From: an uncultured Eubacteriales bacterium
GTDB lineage: Bacteria; Bacillota; Clostridia; Oscillospirales; Acutalibacteraceae
NCBI GenBank assembly: GCA_900316615.1
Contig: ONDU01000001.1
Span: forward strand, 62,001 to 126,000
Reading direction: 5' to 3'
Length of the DNA: 64,000 bases
Shown: in pieces, positions 7,042-15,964 of the stretch
Layout: every line of letters starts with the position of its first letter
How positions within the stretch are numbered: position 1 is the first letter of the stretch
Made by a program: the position numbers and the translations under genes
Notes under the pieces: generated by a model
Databases searched by the model: none
The model's input: the letters and a program-made list of their open reading frames with translations, nothing else
What the model was told of the DNA's origin: nothing

Positions 7042-8658
7042 ATGAATAGCAATGCCGTCAATAATGAAGAAAGAAGTTCAGGAATGAATTATACATTTGA
7101 CCTTCGCAGTACGCTTAGGGATATTTCAAGAAGATGGTACAATATACTTATTGTAGCATCTTTTACTGCGGTATGTTTTTTTGTATATGCAACGCAGACT
7201 TACCAGCCTGTATACAGTGCTTCCACAACTTTCCTTGTGCAGAGCAAGACAAATACTGCGAATACCTACAGCAGTCTGGGAAATTCAATGAGTATTGCCC
7301 AGACCTTAAAAACAGTACTGGAAAGCAGTCAGCTTCAAAGTACGGTTGCTGAAAAAATGGGTTATAAGAAATTTCCCGGTACGATATATTGCAGTATTGT
7401 TGATGAAACAAATATAATGACTGTTGGAGTGACCTCGGATTCACCCATAAAGGCATACAAGGTTCTTAATGAGGCTTTAGACACCTACCCGATATTTACA
7501 AAATCAATGATTTCCAGAGTAGTTTTGAAAACGCTGGAGCCTGCTCGTGTTCCGTCATATCCCGGAAATGCTTCGGAAGCATTTAGATTTATGGGATTTG
7601 GTTTCCTCGGTGGAATGATTGTTATGGTTGCCTTCTATGGTGTCCGCTCATTCTTTAAGGATACTATTAAAAAGGAATCTGATATAGAAAAGAAGCTTAA
7701 CATAAAGAAAATGATTTCTATTCCAAGACAAAAGAAGAAGCTGAAATTCAGAGAGAAAGTAAAAGGTGTAAAAAAATCCCTTTCTCTTATGAATCCCGTT
7801 ATAGACTTTGCTTTCAGAGAGTCATTCAAAAAGCTGAGGCGGCTTGTTGTTTCCGATAGCAGAAATAACAATCGTAAGATTTATTCTGTTACAAGCTCTC
7901 TGGAAAACGAGGGTAAAACAACAATAGCGGTCAATCTGGCTCTTGATTTGGGAAAAATGGACTGCAAGGTTCTCCTGATAGATGCTGACCTGAGAAAGCC
8001 CGCTGTATCAAAATTCCTTGAAAGACCTGTCCCGCAAGGGGAATCCATAGTCGATTTCCTTATGGGCAAGGTAAGGCTCAGTGATATTTATCATTACGAT
8101 GAAATAATGAAAATAACGATAATGGGCTGCAATAAGGGTACGCCAAGAGCAAATGAGCTTATTACAAGCGATAAAATGAAGTATCTGCTTGATACGGCAA
8201 GGAAAGAGTTTGATTATATAGTAATGGATACTCCGCCACTCGGATTTGTTGCCGATGCGGAGGATATAATGAAGCTTAGTGATGCTGCAATGATAGTTGT
8301 AAGACGCGATATAGCTACAGCGATAACGGTAAACGACAGTATAGATTTGATAATGGATACGGGAGTACATATTATGGGCTGCGTTTATAACGAGGCTGAG
8401 AGTGTACCTCTTACAGGCGGTGCGGTTTATGGAAAATACGGCTATGGTTACGGCTATGGCTATGGTTATAAGAGTAAGTACGGTTATGGCTACGGAGGAA
8501 AATATGGCTACGGCAAATACGGAGCTTATGGTAAATACGGATCTTACGGAGCTTACGGGTCTTACGGAGCTTACGGTAAGTATGCTGATGATGCCAAGCA
8601 CGCAGACGACGATACCAAGTATGTTGATGATGCCAAGTATGTTAATGATACCAAGTAA
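7042..8658 (+). CDS. BY-kinase fused to a Wzz-type chain-length domain, with Tyr-Gly tail (paralogue 1)
   Basis: A 538-residue bacterial tyrosine kinase. Residues about 35-205 form a Wzz-like domain bounded by two membrane helices. The cytoplasmic kinase has a Walker A-type loop S-S-L-E-N-E-G-K-T-T (about 285), the Walker A' motif L-L-I-D-A-D-L-R-K-P (about 312) and Walker B Y-I-V-M-D-T-P-P. From about residue 458 comes a tail of YG, KYG, AYG and SYG units with some 20 tyrosines, then an acidic AKYVDD-like end. These tyrosines are the probable autophosphorylation sites and CpsB substrates. ATG 7042 is preceded by GGAG at 7 nt. The frame is open upstream, but that stretch overlaps the preceding gene. 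Confidence 0.9.
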   Translation: MNSNAVNNEERSSGMNYTFDLRSTLRDISRRWYNILIVASFTAVCFFVYATQTYQPVYSASTTFLVQSKTNTANTYSSLGNSMSIAQTLKTVLESSQLQSTVAEKMGYKKFPGTIYCSIVDETNIMTVGVTSDSPIKAYKVLNEALDTYPIFTKSMISRVVLKTLEPARVPSYPGNASEAFRFMGFGFLGGMIVMVAFYGVRSFFKDTIKKESDIEKKLNIKKMISIPRQKKKLKFREKVKGVKKSLSLMNPVIDFAFRESFKKLRRLVVSDSRNNNRKIYSVTSSLENEGKTTIAVNLALDLGKMDCKVLLIDADLRKPAVSKFLERPVPQGESIVDFLMGKVRLSDIYHYDEIMKITIMGCNKGTPRANELITSDKMKYLLDTARKEFDYIVMDTPPLGFVADAEDIMKLSDAAMIVVRRDIATAITVNDSIDLIMDTGVHIMGCVYNEAESVPLTGGAVYGKYGYGYGYGYGYKSKYGYGYGGKYGYGKYGAYGKYGSYGAYGSYGAYGKYADDAKHADDDTKYVDDAKYVNDTK

Positions 8659-8707
8659 TTTATTTTTTCAGGTTTTTGATTTTAGGCTTCGGGAATGCCC
8701 GCAGTCA

Positions 8708-8807
8708 GGCGATTGCAGACATTAAAATACTGTGTATTTTAATGTCTGCAAGGTGCGTAAACGCACCTTGCAGCTTATAAACGTTTGTTTATAAGCGAGC
8801 AATCGCC
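8708..8807. repeat. Family A cloverleaf repeat, copy 2
   Basis: Outer stem GGCGATTGC (8708-8716) with GCAATCGCC (8799-8807). Hairpins at 8717-8747 (14-bp stem), 8748-8771 (11 bp) and 8773-8796 (10 bp); only three junction bases are unpaired. It lies between the two BY-kinase genes. Confidence 0.92.
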
Positions 8808-8864
8808 GCATATGAAAGCAAGATTACAAATTATTTTTAAGGAGGATAACCGGGCGGTTTTATT

Positions 8865-10904
8865 ATGAACAGCAACAGTACAAATAACTCAAGTAATAAA
8901 AGCAATAACAGCAATAAATCCTCAGCCGTACAACCCTTAGACATAGTAAAAAGAACTTTGGTAGGACTGAAGGGTATGTGGTGGCTTGTTCCGATACTGG
9001 CTGCAATAGGTGCTTTGGGATTTGTTTTGTATGCCTACAGAGGCTATACACCAAGCTATACTGCTACGGCTACTCTCATAGTTTCACCGAAAAGCTCTAC
9101 GATTTCATCTTACACCGGTGGTGTTTCATCTAAGCAGCTTGAAAAAACCTTTCCGTACATAATAACAAGTTCACAGCTTGTAAAGATAATAGGAAAGGAT
9201 TTGGGAACAGGTTATATGCCGGGCTCGGTTTATGCCAGTACACTTGGAGATACCAACCTTTTTACAATAACGGCTACGTCTGACAGCTATGAAATGGCAT
9301 ATAAGCTGTTGAAATCTGTAATAAACAACTACAGTGAGGTTGCGGAGTATATAGTAGGAGATACAGAGCTTGTAATTGTCGTACCTCCGACAGCATCAGC
9401 AGAGCCTAACAATACTGTTTCTTACCGTCAGAATGCACTTATAGGAACAGGCTTGGGAGTGGCTTTGGCACTTATCATAATAACTATGGTAGAGATGTTC
9501 AACATAACGGTAAGAAAGCCTGATGACGTAGAGGACTTGCTGAACAACAGAAAAGTAGGAACCATTGTAAAGGTAATAAGAAAACGAAGCAGTAATTCGT
9601 CAAGTGTAGTTTCACTTGACCATGTACACGTCGATGCGAGATTCAAGGAAGCAATACTTTCTATAAGAAACAATATAATAAACAAGTGTGAAGAAAAGAA
9701 AATAAATTCGTTTGTGATTACAAGTACGGGAGCAGGTGAAGGAAAGACAACAATTTCCTCGAACCTTGCTATTGCGTTTGCAAGGAAGCATTACAATACA
9801 ATTATAATAGACTGTGACCTCAGACACCCTTCGTTAAGAGGACAGTTCGTTATTCCCAACGAAGAAAGCGAGCTTGGAATAGTAGACGTAATTACAGGAA
9901 AATGCACGTTGGAGCAGGCACTTGTAAGAATGAAGAAGAGTGGTCTGTATGTTTTGCCGGGAACAATACCTGTAGAGAATGCAGCTGAGCTTGTGGGAAG
10001 CAAGCAGATGTACAATCTCATAAAAGCACTTGAGAAGATGTTTGACTATGTTATAATAGACGCACCTCCGGTAGGAATTGTTGCTGATGCACTGGAGTTC
10101 AAGGACTATGTTGGCGGTGTTCTGTTTATAGTACGACAGGACTATATAAAGGTAAACAGAATAAAGGAAGCTATAAGTGAATTCGGATTAAGCAAGATAG
10201 AGATTTTTGGCTGTGTATTCAATATGGCTTCAGGAGTATTCGGAACAAAGGGATACGGAAGATACGGAAGATACGGATACGGATACGGCTACGGCGGTTA
10301 CAGCAAATACGGAAAGTATGGAAAATACGGAAAATACGGAAGATACGGAAAGTCCTACGGCAAATACGGAAGCTACGGAAGCTATGGTAAATATGGAAAC
10401 TATGGCAATTACGGAAATTACGGTAACTACGGAAATTACGGCAACTACGGCAATTACGGAGATTACGGCAATTACGGAAACTACGGAGATTACGGCAACT
10501 ACGGCAATTACGGAGATTACGGCAATTACGGAGATTACGGTGACTACGGCAACTACGGAGATTACGGTGACTACGGTGACTACGGAGATTACGGTGAAGA
10601 ACTGATTCGCGGAGAAATTATGGACTACGGTGAAAAAGTATCGGAAATAGACCTCGGGCAGTATGACGATGAAGAACAGGACGGATACAGAGATGAAAAT
10701 GTCCCTTATGACGGCGATGATAATGCTGACGAGGGCTATATTGACAATAACGAGACTGTCAATAACGATGAAATCAGTTATAGTGATAGTAATATGATTG
10801 ATGACATTGACAGCGATAACGCTCAGAATTCTGCTCCAAAGAAAACAGAGGGAACAAAGAAAACAAGGAAAACAAGGAAAACGAGAAAATCGAAGAAAAA
10901 TTAA
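8865..10904 (+). CDS. BY-kinase with Wzz domain and long charge-graded Tyr-Gly tail (paralogue 2)
   Basis: A 679-residue paralogue of the preceding kinase. The Wzz-like region with two membrane helices spans about 35-205. The kinase core has T-S-T-G-A-G-E-G-K-T-T (about 285), I-I-I-D-C-D-L-R-H-P and Y-V-I-I-D-A-P-P-V-G. From about residue 462 to 578 the tail consists of YGX triplets (about 39 Tyr). X shifts from R/K, through S, to N, and finally D. An acidic stretch and a very basic C-terminus (KKTRKTRKTRKSKKN) follow. The start is unusual: AAGGAGG ends 19 nt before ATG 8865, and an in-frame stop at 8847 prevents an earlier start, so initiation may use the weaker GGGCGG. Confidence 0.9.
   Translation: MNSNSTNNSSNKSNNSNKSSAVQPLDIVKRTLVGLKGMWWLVPILAAIGALGFVLYAYRGYTPSYTATATLIVSPKSSTISSYTGGVSSKQLEKTFPYIITSSQLVKIIGKDLGTGYMPGSVYASTLGDTNLFTITATSDSYEMAYKLLKSVINNYSEVAEYIVGDTELVIVVPPTASAEPNNTVSYRQNALIGTGLGVALALIIITMVEMFNITVRKPDDVEDLLNNRKVGTIVKVIRKRSSNSSSVVSLDHVHVDARFKEAILSIRNNIINKCEEKKINSFVITSTGAGEGKTTISSNLAIAFARKHYNTIIIDCDLRHPSLRGQFVIPNEESELGIVDVITGKCTLEQALVRMKKSGLYVLPGTIPVENAAELVGSKQMYNLIKALEKMFDYVIIDAPPVGIVADALEFKDYVGGVLFIVRQDYIKVNRIKEAISEFGLSKIEIFGCVFNMASGVFGTKGYGRYGRYGYGYGYGGYSKYGKYGKYGKYGRYGKSYGKYGSYGSYGKYGNYGNYGNYGNYGNYGNYGNYGDYGNYGNYGDYGNYGNYGDYGNYGDYGDYGNYGDYGDYGDYGDYGEELIRGEIMDYGEKVSEIDLGQYDDEEQDGYRDENVPYDGDDNADEGYIDNNETVNNDEISYSDSNMIDDIDSDNAQNSAPKKTEGTKKTRKTRKTRKSKKN
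10245..10596 (+). repeat. In-frame 9-bp tandem repeats encoding the YGX tail
   Basis: About 39 tyrosine codons in an array of TAYGGN + NNN units of 9 bp. Runs of near-identical units (TACGGAAAY, TACGGTGAC) suggest growth by slippage or unequal crossing-over. Confidence 0.85.
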
Positions 10905-10933
10905 CGGATATTTTATTTCGGGAGGATAAAGCG

Positions 10934-11788
10934 TTGTTTGGAAGAATTATTAATTTTCTTATAACCTTTCTTGCTGTTGTTTGTACATTCATAGTTATAA
11001 TACTTATTTTATTTTCAGATATAATATTCGCAGTAAAGGATAAAGGCAGTTTGGTAAATACTTCTGCAAAGACCGTTACAATTAATTTTGATACCGACCC
11101 CCTTGTAATAGACGGTAAGGATATTGATTTTATGCAGGGCGTTACGGCACTGGACGAGTATGAAAATGATGTAACAAATCTGGTAAATGTTTCGGTTATA
11201 AACGAAAACAACAAAAAAGTACTGGCGTACAGCGTTAACGGTGATAACTATGAACTTGAAACCTTCCAGAGAGGTCTTAAGCTTATGAATTACAAGCTTC
11301 CGTCAATAACTGTAAAGAAAAAGAGCTATACCTGCGATATAAACGAAATAGATGACTATATCAAGAGCCTTATAGCTGACGGTACGATAAGTGCTGATGA
11401 CGGCTTCGGAAATGATATATCATCGGCAATATACCGTGATAATTCTATGCAGATTAAAACTGCCGGTAATTATAAGATTCCGCTTACCCTGAGAAATGCC
11501 TTTGCAGATACTGCAAATCAGACTATATCCGTAAAAGTAACGGGAAAGCTCGAAACTTATAACGTAACGCTTACTACCGAAACAGTCACGATAAAGAAAA
11601 ACAGTGTATTTGCTCCGAATAAGTACATTGCTTCAGCTACCGACAGAAAGGGTGAAGATGTTTCCGAACAGGTTATATATAACAGTGAGGTTGACCTGAC
11701 TACTGTCGGAAGATATAAGGTTTATTACTACATTGTAGGAAAAGATGATGAGCCTGCGGCAACACTTACGGTTGTCGTAACGGATTAA
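10934..11788 (+). CDS. Membrane-anchored protein with Ig-like repeats
   Basis: A 284-residue protein starting at TTG 10934, with GGAGG 8 nt upstream. One N-terminal membrane helix (about 5-30) is followed by extracellular-looking beta-rich sequence. A module near 55-75 (F-M-Q-G-V-T-A-L-D-E-Y-E-N-D-V-T) and a C-terminal module near 205-284 (S-V-F-A-P-N-K-Y-I-A-S-A-T-D, T-V-G-R-Y-K-V-Y-Y-Y) resemble bacterial Ig-like domains. It closes the BY-kinase locus and has the same architecture as the protein at 6321, so the two bracket the kinases. The function is inferred only from context. Confidence 0.6.
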   Translation: MFGRIINFLITFLAVVCTFIVIILILFSDIIFAVKDKGSLVNTSAKTVTINFDTDPLVIDGKDIDFMQGVTALDEYENDVTNLVNVSVINENNKKVLAYSVNGDNYELETFQRGLKLMNYKLPSITVKKKSYTCDINEIDDYIKSLIADGTISADDGFGNDISSAIYRDNSMQIKTAGNYKIPLTLRNAFADTANQTISVKVTGKLETYNVTLTTETVTIKKNSVFAPNKYIASATDRKGEDVSEQVIYNSEVDLTTVGRYKVYYYIVGKDDEPAATLTVVVTD

Positions 11789-11817
11789 AGGTATCAGTCA
11801 GAACCTGCGTTTATTGC

Positions 11818-11913
11818 GGCGATTGCAGACCCCTTGCGTGAATACGCAAGGCATTAAAGTGCAAGGCACTTTAACATACAAAAGACTTTGTCTTTTGTAT
11901 GTCTGCAATCGCC
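11818..11913. repeat. Family A cloverleaf repeat, copy 3
   Basis: Outer stem GGCGATTGCAGA(C) with (G)TCTGCAATCGCC at 11902-11913. Hairpins at 11832-11851, 11854-11874 and 11875-11901. Base G11901 can pair either with the outer stem (C11830) or with hairpin 3. It separates the polysaccharide locus from recG. Confidence 0.92.
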
Positions 11914-11964
11914 TTGTTTGAGTATAATTTTCAGGTTTGAATTTGAAGCGGGGTGAAATAATTA

Positions 11965-14010
11965 GTGGCATCATTGTTTGAAATGCCCATAGAGGAGCTT
12001 AAGGGAATAGGTGCAAAAAAAGGAGAGCTTTTCAGAAAGCTTGGAGTAAGCTCCATAGGTGAGCTTATATGTTATTATCCCAGAAGCTATGAGGACTGGA
12101 GCAATACGGTGAATATATCTCAGGTACAGGAAGGGGAAGTATGCTGCATAAAAGCGACAGTTGCATCACCTGTTTACGAAAACAGAATATCAGGAGGAAG
12201 AATACTTTCCAGAGTAAGGCTTGAGGACGAAAGCGGAATTATCAATGCAACCTTTTTTAACAACAGATATTTAAGGAATATGCTTCTGTATGGAGGAGAA
12301 TATTTGTTTATGGGAAAGGTTACACGTTCAGCAGGAAAAGCAGAAATGCTTTCTCCTGAGTTTATAGCTTCAGGAAAGGCAAAAAATATAAGACCTGTTT
12401 ACGGCTGTACTTCAGGAATTACCAGCAGACAGATTGAAAGTGCTGTTACAAATGCTCTCAAGCTGCTTCCCGACAATATAAGAGAGAGCATACCTGAAAA
12501 AATACGCATAAAGTATGATATAATAACCTACTCCGAGGCTGTAAGGCAGATACATTTTCCGGATAGCAGCGAAAAGCTTATCCGGGCAAGAAAAAGATTT
12601 GCATTTGAAGAAATGCTTGTTTTTTCTATGGGACTTTGTTCAATGAAAAACGGCAGACAGGCAGAAACTGCGGTTGAGATAAGGAACGATTATACGGCTG
12701 AATATGAAAAGCTTCTGCCTTTCAGCTTCACGGACGGTCAAAGAAAGGCGGTAAATGACTGTATAAAGGATATGCTCAACAGAAAATATCCCATGAGCAG
12801 GCTTGTACAGGGAGATGTAGGCTGCGGAAAGACAGCGGTTGCAGGCTGTGTCGGTTATACTGTTGTAAAAAACGGCTATCAGGTGGCGTTTATGGCACCT
12901 ACTGAAATTTTAGCGGAGCAGCATTACAATTATTTTGTACGGTTATTTTCGGGAACAGGTGTAAATGTAGAGCTTTTGTCGGGAAGATGTACCGCAAAGC
13001 AGAAAAGACGCATAAATGATGCAGTCGTTACTGGAGCGTGTGACTTTCTGATAGGAACTCACGCACTTCTGTCAGATACGGTTGAATTTCACAGCTTAGG
13101 TTTGGTTATAACGGATGAACAGCACAGATTTGGAGTCAGTCAGAGAAATACGCTTGTAGAAAAGGGTGCAAATCCGCACCTTCTTATAATGTCGGCAACT
13201 CCTATACCGAGGACTCTTGCACTGATAGTATACGGTGATTTGGATATTTCGGTTATAGATACTATGCCGAAAGGAAGAAAGCCTGTTGAAACATTTCTTA
13301 TAGACGGCAAAAAAAGAAAACGAATGTATAACTTTATGAGGGACAACATAAAAAAAGGAAATCAGTGTTACATAGTTTGTCCTGCTGTAGAAGAAAATGA
13401 GATGTTCAATGTAGCTGCAGCAGAGCAGTATGCGGAAAAAATACAGAAAGAAGAATTTACCGACTATAAAGTAGGCGTACTTCACGGAAAAATGAAAAGT
13501 GCTGTCAAGGAGGACGTTATGAGTTGCTTTAAAAACGGTGAAATTCAGATACTTGTAGCCACTACCGTAATTGAAGTAGGTGTAGATGTTCCGAACGCTA
13601 CATTTATAGCGGTTGAAAATGCCGAAAGATTCGGACTTTCGCAGCTTCACCAGCTCAGAGGAAGAGTAGGACGCGGAAGTGAAAAATCTTACTGTGTGCT
13701 TATATCTGATAACAAAAATGAGGATACACAGGAGCGGTTAAAGACTATGTGCAAGACCAATAACGGATTTGAAATTGCCGATAAAGACCTTAAACTCAGG
13801 GGACCCGGCGACTTTTTCGGCTCAAGACAGCACGGACTTCCTGAAATGAAGATAGCTGATATAACCGATATGAGCTATTTTGAGAATGCAGGAAAGGCAG
13901 CAGCCGAAATTATGGAATATGACCCCGAGCTTAAGCTTGCAGAACATAAATTGCTTGCAAGGGAAGTGAAGCGTCTTTTTTCAAAGATAGGAGAAGGAGG
14001 CTTTAATTGA
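11965..14010 (+). CDS. recG: ATP-dependent DNA helicase RecG
   Basis: A 681-residue fork-reversal and branch-migration helicase. An N-terminal wedge/OB domain (about 60-150) precedes the superfamily 2 helicase core. Visible motifs are G-D-V-G-C-G-K-T (about 282, Walker A), D-E-Q-H-R-F-G (about 383, DExH-type), S-A-T-P-I-P-R-T (about 409), and L-R-G-R-V-G-R-G (about 563). Motif G-D-F-F-G-S-R-Q-H-G lies near the C-terminus. The length is typical. The start is GTG 11965, with GGGGTGA about 8 nt upstream. The gene is flanked on both sides by family A elements. Confidence 0.95.
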   Translation: MASLFEMPIEELKGIGAKKGELFRKLGVSSIGELICYYPRSYEDWSNTVNISQVQEGEVCCIKATVASPVYENRISGGRILSRVRLEDESGIINATFFNNRYLRNMLLYGGEYLFMGKVTRSAGKAEMLSPEFIASGKAKNIRPVYGCTSGITSRQIESAVTNALKLLPDNIRESIPEKIRIKYDIITYSEAVRQIHFPDSSEKLIRARKRFAFEEMLVFSMGLCSMKNGRQAETAVEIRNDYTAEYEKLLPFSFTDGQRKAVNDCIKDMLNRKYPMSRLVQGDVGCGKTAVAGCVGYTVVKNGYQVAFMAPTEILAEQHYNYFVRLFSGTGVNVELLSGRCTAKQKRRINDAVVTGACDFLIGTHALLSDTVEFHSLGLVITDEQHRFGVSQRNTLVEKGANPHLLIMSATPIPRTLALIVYGDLDISVIDTMPKGRKPVETFLIDGKKRKRMYNFMRDNIKKGNQCYIVCPAVEENEMFNVAAAEQYAEKIQKEEFTDYKVGVLHGKMKSAVKEDVMSCFKNGEIQILVATTVIEVGVDVPNATFIAVENAERFGLSQLHQLRGRVGRGSEKSYCVLISDNKNEDTQERLKTMCKTNNGFEIADKDLKLRGPGDFFGSRQHGLPEMKIADITDMSYFENAGKAAAEIMEYDPELKLAEHKLLAREVKRLFSKIGEGGFN

Positions 14011-14032
14011 GCAGTTAGCTTGAGGGGAGAAT

Positions 14033-14121
14033 GCGATTGCAGACAAAAATACTTTGTATTTTTATTTAAAGGCAATGCTTTTAAATGTCGGCATAATTAA
14101 TACGCCGAGGGCTGCAATCGC
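14033..14121. repeat. Family A cloverleaf repeat, copy 4 (degenerate)
   Basis: Outer stem GCGATTGCAG (14033-14042) with CTGCAATCGC (14112-14121). Hairpins at about 14045-14063, 14064-14086 (one G-U pair) and 14089-14107 (one mismatch). It begins 22 bp after the recG stop. Confidence 0.88.
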
Positions 14122-14184
14122 CCATAAGCGTTGAAGAAGCTCTGATATAAATTTGTATAAATTTAAAATTTTTACATTTAGTAT

Positions 14185-14213
14185 TTGTAATTTGTAAAAG
14201 AATGTTGTATTAT
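14185..14213 (+). promoter_or_regulatory. Promoter of the D,D-carboxypeptidase gene
   Basis: TTGTAA (14185-14190), 17 bp, TATTAT (14208-14213), about 78 bp upstream of the start codon. Confidence 0.5.
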
Positions 14214-14290
14214 ATGTTGTATGAGTAAAATCAGTCGGGAAAATGAAAAATACATTTCAGCTTTCCTGAATTAAGAGGTGTTAAAATTAA

Positions 14291-15601
14291 ATGAAAAAGA
14301 AGCTTTCGGCGATTGTTATGTGTATCGTAATCATGCTGGTATCTGTTATACCTGCGTATGCGGTCAAGAACAATATTAATTTTGAAACAAAAACAGATAT
14401 CATTTATCTTGTAAATCTTGATACAGATACTGTTGTGTACAGCAAAAACTCAGATAAAAAGTGTTATCCCGCATCAACAACAAAAATAATGACGTATATA
14501 ATAGTTTCGGAGAATATAAGCGATGTTGAGGGTACAAAGGTAGAAATAAAGCAGGAGGTACTCGACCGTTTGGTAGGAACAGACAGCTCACTGGCAGGTG
14601 TACAGGGCTATGTGGGAGCTGAACTTTCAATACTTCAGCTTTTAAAGTGTATGATGATAAGCTCAGGAAATGATGCTGCTGAGGTTCTTGCTGATTATGT
14701 GGGCGGCGGAAAGACAGAAGAATTTGTAAAGCTTATGAATGCGAAGGCTGCTGAGCTTGGATGCCGTAATACTCACTTTGTAAATGCACACGGACTTCAC
14801 GATGATGAGCAGTATACAACGGCTGAGGATATGAGCAAGATAGCACGTTATGCTATGACAAAGCCTTATTTTATGGATATAACAAATACGGTGGAGTATT
14901 ATGTAGACGGCGATGCGGAAGAACCTCTTATCAACACAAATAAAATGATAAATCCCGATGAAAAGGATTATTATTACAAGTACGCAAAGGGAGTAAAAAC
15001 GGGAACTACAGACGAAGCAGGTCATTGTCTTGTATCCACTGCGTTGAAGGACAATGTTTCCTATATGTGTATAGCATACAATGCTCCCTGCTATGACGCA
15101 AACGGAGATTGGGAAGAAACAAACTACGCTATACTTGAAAGTAAAAAGGTTTATGAGTGGGCATATGCAAACGTAACTATGCGTGAGGTTCTTGGAAACA
15201 GTGCTTCTGTGGGAACAGTAAACGTGAAGTACGGGGACGGTGCAGATAAGGTAAATCTTATTCCTGAATATGCCTATTCTACTATGCTCGATAAAAATAT
15301 AAAGGATAAGGATATAGTTATATCTGCAAAGTGTCAGAATGAGGTTGACGCTCCTGTTAAAAGAGGTACTGTTCTGGGAACAGCTACGGTAAGCTATAAA
15401 GGCGAGGAGCTGACAAAAGTTAATCTTATAGCGGAAAAGGACGTTAATAAAAGCGATTTATTGTATTTTAAGGCAGTGGCAGAAAATATAGTAAAAACAC
15501 CTTTGTTTATTATTATAACGATTGTTGTTTTATTGCTTTTTATAATTTATGTAATTTTTGTTTTGAGCGTTTCAGACAAAAGAAAGAAAAATAAACAGTA
15601 A
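14291..15601 (+). CDS. D-alanyl-D-alanine carboxypeptidase (PBP5/DacA family)
   Basis: A 436-residue low-molecular-weight penicillin-binding protein that trims the terminal D-Ala from peptidoglycan stem peptides outside the membrane. A signal peptide (MKKKLSAIVMCIVIMLVSVI, cut after A-Y-A) is followed by the serine-protease-like catalytic core: S-T-T-K (nucleophile Ser and Lys, about 62), S-G-N (about 121) and K-T-G-T (about 237). A C-terminal domain and a C-terminal membrane helix followed by lysines act as an anchor. The gene is monocistronic between two family A elements and has its own promoter. Confidence 0.93.
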   Translation: MKKKLSAIVMCIVIMLVSVIPAYAVKNNINFETKTDIIYLVNLDTDTVVYSKNSDKKCYPASTTKIMTYIIVSENISDVEGTKVEIKQEVLDRLVGTDSSLAGVQGYVGAELSILQLLKCMMISSGNDAAEVLADYVGGGKTEEFVKLMNAKAAELGCRNTHFVNAHGLHDDEQYTTAEDMSKIARYAMTKPYFMDITNTVEYYVDGDAEEPLINTNKMINPDEKDYYYKYAKGVKTGTTDEAGHCLVSTALKDNVSYMCIAYNAPCYDANGDWEETNYAILESKKVYEWAYANVTMREVLGNSASVGTVNVKYGDGADKVNLIPEYAYSTMLDKNIKDKDIVISAKCQNEVDAPVKRGTVLGTATVSYKGEELTKVNLIAEKDVNKSDLLYFKAVAENIVKTPLFIIITIVVLLLFIIYVIFVLSVSDKRKKNKQ

Positions 15602-15618
15602 ACTTAAAGGTTTGCTCT

Positions 15619-15740
15619 TAATACGGCAGGCGGCTGCATACACCCGAAGACGAATGTCTTCGGGTTCTTTAAGTGCTGAAAGCACTTAAAGCTTTCGCAG
15701 AAGAATTTCTGCGAAAGGTATGCAGCCGCCTGCCGTATTA
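15619..15740. repeat. Family A cloverleaf repeat, copy 5 (variant, 23-bp outer stem)
   Basis: A perfect 23-bp outer stem (15619-15641 with 15718-15740) with core CAGGCGGCTGCATAC instead of GGCGATTGCAG. Hairpins at 15643-15664, 15667-15691 and 15692-15717. The loops are GAAT, GAA and GAAT. Confidence 0.92.
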
Positions 15741-15846
15741 GTACAGAAGAAAGTTTAATACAGCATTATATTTTCACAATAAAAGTTAATCAGATTGTAC
15801 AGGTTATCCAAATATTTTACAAAAAGAAGATAAAGGTAAAAAATAT

Positions 15847-15874
15847 TTGATTTTTAAAATATGTGTGTTATAAT
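15847..15874 (+). promoter_or_regulatory. Promoter of the GT2-TagF gene
   Basis: TTGATT (15847-15852), 16 bp, TATAAT (15869-15874). It lies 90 bp upstream of the start codon; GGAGG precedes the ATG. Confidence 0.55.
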
Positions 15875-15964
15875 TTTAAGGTAAGTTTAGGGTCATAATA
15901 TTTGAAAAAATTTGATTTAAAGTAAAAAATATACATTATATAATGTAAAAAAGTCGGAGGTATT

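Noticed and set aside
10207..10605. Plus-strand 132-codon frame rich in Thr, Glu and Ala inside the BY-kinase gene
   Set aside because: It is the +1 frame of the 9-bp repeats encoding the YGX tail. The low complexity is imposed by the real gene and there is no ribosome-binding site.
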